NCBI GenBank assembly: GCA_963579025.1
Contig: CAUZFZ010000026.1
Coordinates: 1-64,000, forward strand
Source of the DNA: CAUZFZ01 sp963579025
GTDB taxonomy: Bacteria; Planctomycetota; Planctomycetia; Planctomycetales; Planctomycetaceae
Direction of reading: 5' to 3'
Length of the DNA: 64,000 nt
Each line of letters begins with the position of its first letter. Position 1 is the first letter of the stretch. The notes beneath the pieces are model-generated. The model was not told where the DNA came from, ran no database searches, and saw nothing but the letters and a program-made list of their open reading frames with translations. Below are positions 60,118 to 64,000 of this stretch, one piece after another. Made by a program: the position numbers and the translations under genes.

Positions 60118-63100
60118 ATGTCCGACTTCGCTGCAGAGCAACTGGTTCCGTTCCTGCGAAGTGAATCGCTCTTTTCGCCGTTGGATGATGAGTCTCTTAG
60201 ACGCCTGGCCGAAGGCATGGAGCTGCGCCGCTTCTCGATTGGCGAGACCGTTTTCAGTGAGGGCGACGTCGGCCACGACGCGTGGCTGGTTTTCTCGGGA
60301 CGTGTACGAGTCCTGAAGCGCAGTGAGTCGGGGCAGCACGTGACTCTGGCCACCCAGAGTGTCGGCGAACTCTTCGGCGAACAGGCGATCCTCAACGACG
60401 TCCCGCGCAGTGCGACAGTGCGAGCGGCTGAAGACTCAGTGTTGTTCCGCATTGAACGGTCCGAGTTTGAACGCATCGTGGCTGAAGTTCCGCAGGTCCT
60501 TCGGTACTTCGAGGAGTTCATGCAGGAGCGCGCAGTGCGTGATTTCCTGCGTACGGCCACCGTGCTGGAAACTCTCAAGTCAAATGACGTGACGCGATTG
60601 CTGGACCGTCTTGAACGACGTGAGTTTCCGGCCGGAGCGACACTGATTCGCGAAGGCGAACAGGCGGACGCACTGTTCATTATTCGATCGGGTCGGGTTC
60701 GCGTTGTGCAACTGGTGAATGGGCAGGAACAGCTACTGCGCACGCTCGGCGAAGGCGAAAGTTTTGGCGAGTGGGCACTGATCGAAGACCGGACACGCAC
60801 GGCAACTGTCATCGCCGAGATACCGACACGCTGCTTCACACTCTGCCGGGACGATTTCGAAAGTCTGTTCCAGTCCTCGCCTCGGCTGCGGGATCGCTTT
60901 GCACGGCGGCTGGCCATGTACCAGACGACGGGGCCGTCTGCGTCAGTCGACGAACCACAATCCTCCGTGGCGCCCACAAACGCCCAGCGTGAAGACCGTC
61001 CGAGACAAAAAAAGCAGCTTACGCTGCAGCCACTGACGTTCGACGCGAACACGGCAGTGCCTGCTGATCAATCCAGCGACCCGGCCCCGGGTTCTTTAGC
61101 AGATGTCACCAACCAGAAGCCGAAACCCGGTTGGTTTGGCCGCTGGCCATGGGTCCCGCAGGATAATCAGTCCGACTGCGGTCCCGCGTCTCTGGCGATG
61201 GTCGCCCGCTGCTACGGTGCCTACCTGTCGATAAACAAACTGCGTGACATGGCTAACGTCGGTCGTGAAGGCGCCAGTTTGTTCAGCCTGGCGGCCGCGG
61301 CTGAGGAAGTCGGTTTCCGCGTTCAGGGCGTCGAAACGGACATGGACCACCTCGTAGCCGCGACGTTGCCCGCGATCGCCCACTGGCAGGGATTTCACTA
61401 CATGGTTGTCTTTGAGGTCGCCGATGATCGCGTGACCATTGGAGACCCAGCTCGCGGCGTGTTGAAAATCCCGCGTGCCGAATTCGAATCCGGCTGGACG
61501 GGCCGCCTGCTGCTACTGACGCCGGCAAGGACACTGACAACACACGAAACACCGCCATCGACACACTTCCGCCTCCGACGCCTTCTGGGTGTCTACCAGC
61601 AACGATCATTGAATGGACGTGAGCCGGAGGACGGTGCAACGCGCTCGTCAGTCTCTGAGAAGTCGGTCGGCCAGGTCAGCCTGTTTCTCGTTGGATTTCA
61701 CGCGTTTCTACTTTCGAGTCTGTTCGCTATTGCCTCGTCCAACGATTTAAGCCTCTGGACGATCGTAAGGCCGCTACTCATTTGCGGCGCTGTGTACCTC
61801 GCCAGCGAGTGGAGTGTTGCTCGGGGCATTCGTCGGTTCCGGCAGCACATCATGGGCAAGGTGACGTTCGCATTGCAGCATGCTCCTGCATCGTATTTTT
61901 ACACACGAAGTACCACTCAGGCCCGAAACAGGTCGACGGACACGCACGCCGTGGCACGGCTGGTGATTTCAACGCTACGTACAGAATACGGGACGCTGGC
62001 CATCATCGCTGCGATTGCGATGATCTTCTGGTTTGTCCCCGCGACGGGCATGGTGGCCGTCGCGTGGCTGGCCAGCAGCGTTGTGTTCGTGGCGATCGCT
62101 ACCGTCTTCATTGGCCGGGAGACTCGCAGACAACACTCTCGACAAACGCACGCGGCGTGCCTCATCCAGGAATTCGCTGGTGATGATTCAGGGACTCGCG
62201 GTTCGCAGGCCTCGATGCGTCAAACGCTTATGACAGCGACCGATCACGTGGCCGCTCCAGCCGAGCGGGTTGCAAATCTTGTGGCCGCCTATCAAACGCT
62301 GCTCGTTGTTTGGAGCTTGCTGGCAGGAATGACCATCTGGGTTGGCAATCGACTGACAATCGAATCCAGCCAGATGATCGCAGTGCAGGCTCTGCTGGCG
62401 GCCGCGGCGACTCCGTTGATTCGCTTCGTCGGACAGATTGAGGAACGGGCGCACGCCCGGCTCGCGCTGAACCGGATTGAGGAACTTCTGGAAGCGGCTT
62501 CCAGCACGCCGCGACCCGTAGTTTCACCGACGACGATCAAAGGTCATCTGGAACTGGACAATGTCTCGTTTCAGTACAACTCAGCCGAGGAGCCGGTACT
62601 GACCGCGATCAATCTGCAGATTCCGGCCGGTCAGACAATCGCGATTGTCGGACGCGACGGCAGCGGGCGATCGGCATTGGCCCGCCTGATACAGGGGCTT
62701 TACATGCCAACTTCCGGACAGATTCGCGTCGATGGTCACGACCTGTCCGAATTCGATCCAACTTCATGGCGGGAATGCCTGGGAGTTTCAACGCGTGAGA
62801 CGCAACTCATGACGGGCACCGTCCGTCAGAATATCTCTGCTTCGGATCCGACGGCGCCAACAGAAGCAGTTCAGGAAGTCGCACGCCTGGCCGGTGCAGA
62901 CGGCTTTATCAGTCGACTGCCGCAGGGTCTGGACACGATGGTCGGCACACTGGGCGTCGAGCTCTCCGGTTCTCAAAGGCAGCGCATCGGGATCGCACGC
63001 GCCTTGTTCAATCAACCCCCCATCCTGATCTTCGACGAAGCGACTGACGAACTCGACGACGAGCAGGAGAACCGGCTGTGGAATGATCTGCACGCCGTGC

Positions 63101-63267
63101 TCGCGGAGCGGACGGTGATTCTCATCCCGCACCGCCTGAAGGCTGCGGCCCTGGCGGACCGAGTTGTCGTGCTCGACGGCGGTGTCATTGCCGAGCAGGG
63201 CACGCACGCTGAATTGCTCGAAGCCGGCGGCCTGTACAGCTTTCTGTGGTCGCAGTCACAGGCTTGA
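60118..63267 (+). CDS. cNMP-binding/C39 peptidase/ABC exporter fusion with substituted Walker A lysine
   Basis: A 1049-residue multidomain protein. Two tandem cyclic-nucleotide-binding-type domains (about 15-130 and 140-260; FGEQAILNDVPRSATVRA and FGEWALIEDRTRTATVIA) are followed by a linker and a C39 peptidase domain (about 335-475). C39 residues C354 (QSDCGPASLAMV), the His in HYMVVFEV and the Asp in IGDPARG are present, so leader cleavage looks possible. A membrane domain (about 510-770) and an ABC ATPase domain (about 810-1045) come last. In the ATPase, the Walker A loop GRDGSGRS has Arg851 for the invariant Lys; the signature is LSGSQRQR; Walker B is ILIFDEATD and the switch His is in LIPHRL. 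ATP hydrolysis may be impaired. It resembles peptide/bacteriocin exporters; no precursor peptide gene is seen nearby. Confidence 0.92.
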   Translation: MSDFAAEQLVPFLRSESLFSPLDDESLRRLAEGMELRRFSIGETVFSEGDVGHDAWLVFSGRVRVLKRSESGQHVTLATQSVGELFGEQAILNDVPRSATVRAAEDSVLFRIERSEFERIVAEVPQVLRYFEEFMQERAVRDFLRTATVLETLKSNDVTRLLDRLERREFPAGATLIREGEQADALFIIRSGRVRVVQLVNGQEQLLRTLGEGESFGEWALIEDRTRTATVIAEIPTRCFTLCRDDFESLFQSSPRLRDRFARRLAMYQTTGPSASVDEPQSSVAPTNAQREDRPRQKKQLTLQPLTFDANTAVPADQSSDPAPGSLADVTNQKPKPGWFGRWPWVPQDNQSDCGPASLAMVARCYGAYLSINKLRDMANVGREGASLFSLAAAAEEVGFRVQGVETDMDHLVAATLPAIAHWQGFHYMVVFEVADDRVTIGDPARGVLKIPRAEFESGWTGRLLLLTPARTLTTHETPPSTHFRLRRLLGVYQQRSLNGREPEDGATRSSVSEKSVGQVSLFLVGFHAFLLSSLFAIASSNDLSLWTIVRPLLICGAVYLASEWSVARGIRRFRQHIMGKVTFALQHAPASYFYTRSTTQARNRSTDTHAVARLVISTLRTEYGTLAIIAAIAMIFWFVPATGMVAVAWLASSVVFVAIATVFIGRETRRQHSRQTHAACLIQEFAGDDSGTRGSQASMRQTLMTATDHVAAPAERVANLVAAYQTLLVVWSLLAGMTIWVGNRLTIESSQMIAVQALLAAAATPLIRFVGQIEERAHARLALNRIEELLEAASSTPRPVVSPTTIKGHLELDNVSFQYNSAEEPVLTAINLQIPAGQTIAIVGRDGSGRSALARLIQGLYMPTSGQIRVDGHDLSEFDPTSWRECLGVSTRETQLMTGTVRQNISASDPTAPTEAVQEVARLAGADGFISRLPQGLDTMVGTLGVELSGSQRQRIGIARALFNQPPILIFDEATDELDDEQENRLWNDLHAVLAERTVILIPHRLKAAALADRVVVLDGGVIAEQGTHAELLEAGGLYSFLWSQSQA

Positions 63268-63543
63268 AGGTCGACTGGCACAGCCGGGATTGAATTCTCG
63301 AACGCGAACATCGCTGTGCGCGTCCATGCGTTCCTGCTTCAACGGACAAACTCGTATCGCATGACGCTGGCGGAGGGTTCCTCTCGCATCTGCGTCACAC
63401 CGAGTGTTTCCGTCACGAAAGTTCCCGACCACCTCATTGTTCGGTCCTAGGGTTGCGCGGCGAGTGTCGACCGGTGAATGCGTCCGCATGTCGAACTCCT
63501 GCAACTCAAGAATCACACCATGAATTGCGGCGTGGAGCGAACA

Positions 63544-64000
63544 ATGTTGATTAACGGAAACGTCTGGCGGAAGAAATGCAGTCACAAAGCAACCAGCCGA
63601 CGAGCAAGCACTCAAGCTGCCCGCACGACAGGAGTGCGTCGACGAAAGAACAAGAAGACGGCGGCAAACGCCGAGAGTCTGGAATGCCGAACACTGCTGA
63701 CGGCCACCGCGTTGCTGGAACCAAACGACGTTGTTGAAAACGCCGTGCCGACGAATATCAGTCCAGAGAACCGATTCTATTTCGACTCGGCGATCATCGG
63801 CGACAGCCCATCGCCCGACACAGACGTCGACCTGTACCGTGTCGAACTCATCGTCGGCGACCGAGTGTCAATCGACATCGACACACCTGCCGGGGAGTTT
63901 GTGTTCGACAGCGTTCTGCGGGTCTTCGACGGGGCGGGCATTGAGCGGGCCTTCAGTGACGATAACGCGCTGCCTGGCGAGTCTCCTTCACCGGATGCCT
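63544..64000 (+). CDS. Large extracellular protein with LE-x-R-x-LL-x-A export motif, partial
   Basis: From the ATG at 63544 (GGAG six bases upstream; an in-frame ATG at 63520 is possible) the frame is open to the window end. The N-terminus is long and basic (RKKCSHKATSRRAS and RRRKNKKTAA), followed by ESLECRTLLTA, which is the planctomycete LEPRLLLSA-type motif of very large secreted or surface proteins. After it comes EPNDVVENAVP, a possible calcium- or repeat-type start, and DTDVDLYRVELIVGDRVSIDIDT, the beginning of a pre-peptidase C-terminal (PPC)-like beta domain with VLRVFDGAG. Many such proteins exceed a thousand residues. The rest is outside the window. Confidence 0.85.
   Translation, partial: MLINGNVWRKKCSHKATSRRASTQAARTTGVRRRKNKKTAANAESLECRTLLTATALLEPNDVVENAVPTNISPENRFYFDSAIIGDSPSPDTDVDLYRVELIVGDRVSIDIDTPAGEFVFDSVLRVFDGAGIERAFSDDNALPGESPSPDA

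Noticed and set aside
63256..63615. Minus-strand frame opposite the start of the extracellular protein
   Set aside because: Antisense to the LECRTLLTA gene start and lacking any recognisable motif.
1..64000. CRISPR arrays, tRNA or rRNA genes, intact insertion sequences
   Set aside because: No regularly spaced direct repeats with unique spacers, no cloverleaf-like T-loop sequences and no transposase frames were seen by eye; a tRNAscan or IS search would be decisive.

Overview
The window is GC-rich bacterial chromosome with the hallmarks of a planctomycete. These are an ECF sigma factor overlapping a TPR-bearing Ser/Thr kinase, a DUF1501 Tat-exported protein, a DUF1559 protein, a planctomycete-type bacterial microcompartment (BMC) operon, exported proteins next to a planctomycete-type cytochrome c domain, an extracellular protein starting with an LE-x-R-x-LL-x-A export motif, many genes with weak or no Shine-Dalgarno site, and many intergenic palindromic (REP-like) elements. 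Genus and species cannot be told from the sequence alone. No rRNA, tRNA, CRISPR array or intact insertion sequence was seen.

Layout. 1-6.0 kb: partial GT9 heptosyltransferase (-), DegT aminotransferase (+), a 9-bp minisatellite, serA (+), and a membrane-anchored FAD/NAD oxidoreductase (-). 6.3-10.1 kb: ECF sigma factor and STPK. 10.1-21.3 kb: Tat-exported mannonate dehydratase-like protein (-), a secreted unknown, ispH, a rhomboid-like pseudoprotease with a zinc-ribbon tail, a secreted unknown (-), a PhoD-like phosphatase (-), an enolase-superfamily enzyme lacking one catalytic lysine (-), a DUF1559 protein and an FGE-domain lipoprotein. 21.3-25.0 kb: a DUF1501 relic fused to a palindromic element, a VapBC pair, DUF1501 and a WD40 protein.

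25.5-36.0 kb is the most unusual region. It is a same-strand cluster of exported caspase-fold (C14) proteins: a frameshifted one with a CsgG/LpoB-like middle, a pseudo-caspase without the His/Cys dyad, an intact caspase with a long C-terminal extension, and an intact caspase fused to an FGE/SUMF1 domain. They are followed by a di-haem c-type cytochrome gene broken at a (GC)n tract, and by a protein sharing its C-terminal domain with the first gene. Caspases together with cytochrome c in a predicted exported operon look like one functional module.

36.7-46.8 kb (all -) is a complete planctomycete/verrucomicrobial BMC operon. It runs from a DeoR regulator through PduL, two BMC-H, acetate kinase, BMC-P, a membrane protein, CoA-acylating aldehyde dehydrogenase, a membrane protein, BMC-P, an EutQ-like protein, BMC-P and class II aldolase to a DUF4058 protein and a malate/lactate dehydrogenase. 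The inferred route is a fuculose/rhamnulose-1-phosphate type substrate split to DHAP plus lactaldehyde, then lactyl-CoA, lactyl-phosphate, lactate and pyruvate. The control region carries a 10-bp-periodic TCA array. A UxaC-like gene is divergent from the operon.

47-64 kb: UxaC-like isomerase, an FHA-GAF-PP2C phosphatase, a CitG-family protein, a large low-complexity YHS protein, sthA (-), two SPFH/flotillin-like proteins, a small Cys-rich membrane protein, two large palindromes, a cNMP-C39-ABC fusion with a substituted Walker A lysine, and the start of a large extracellular protein cut by the window edge.
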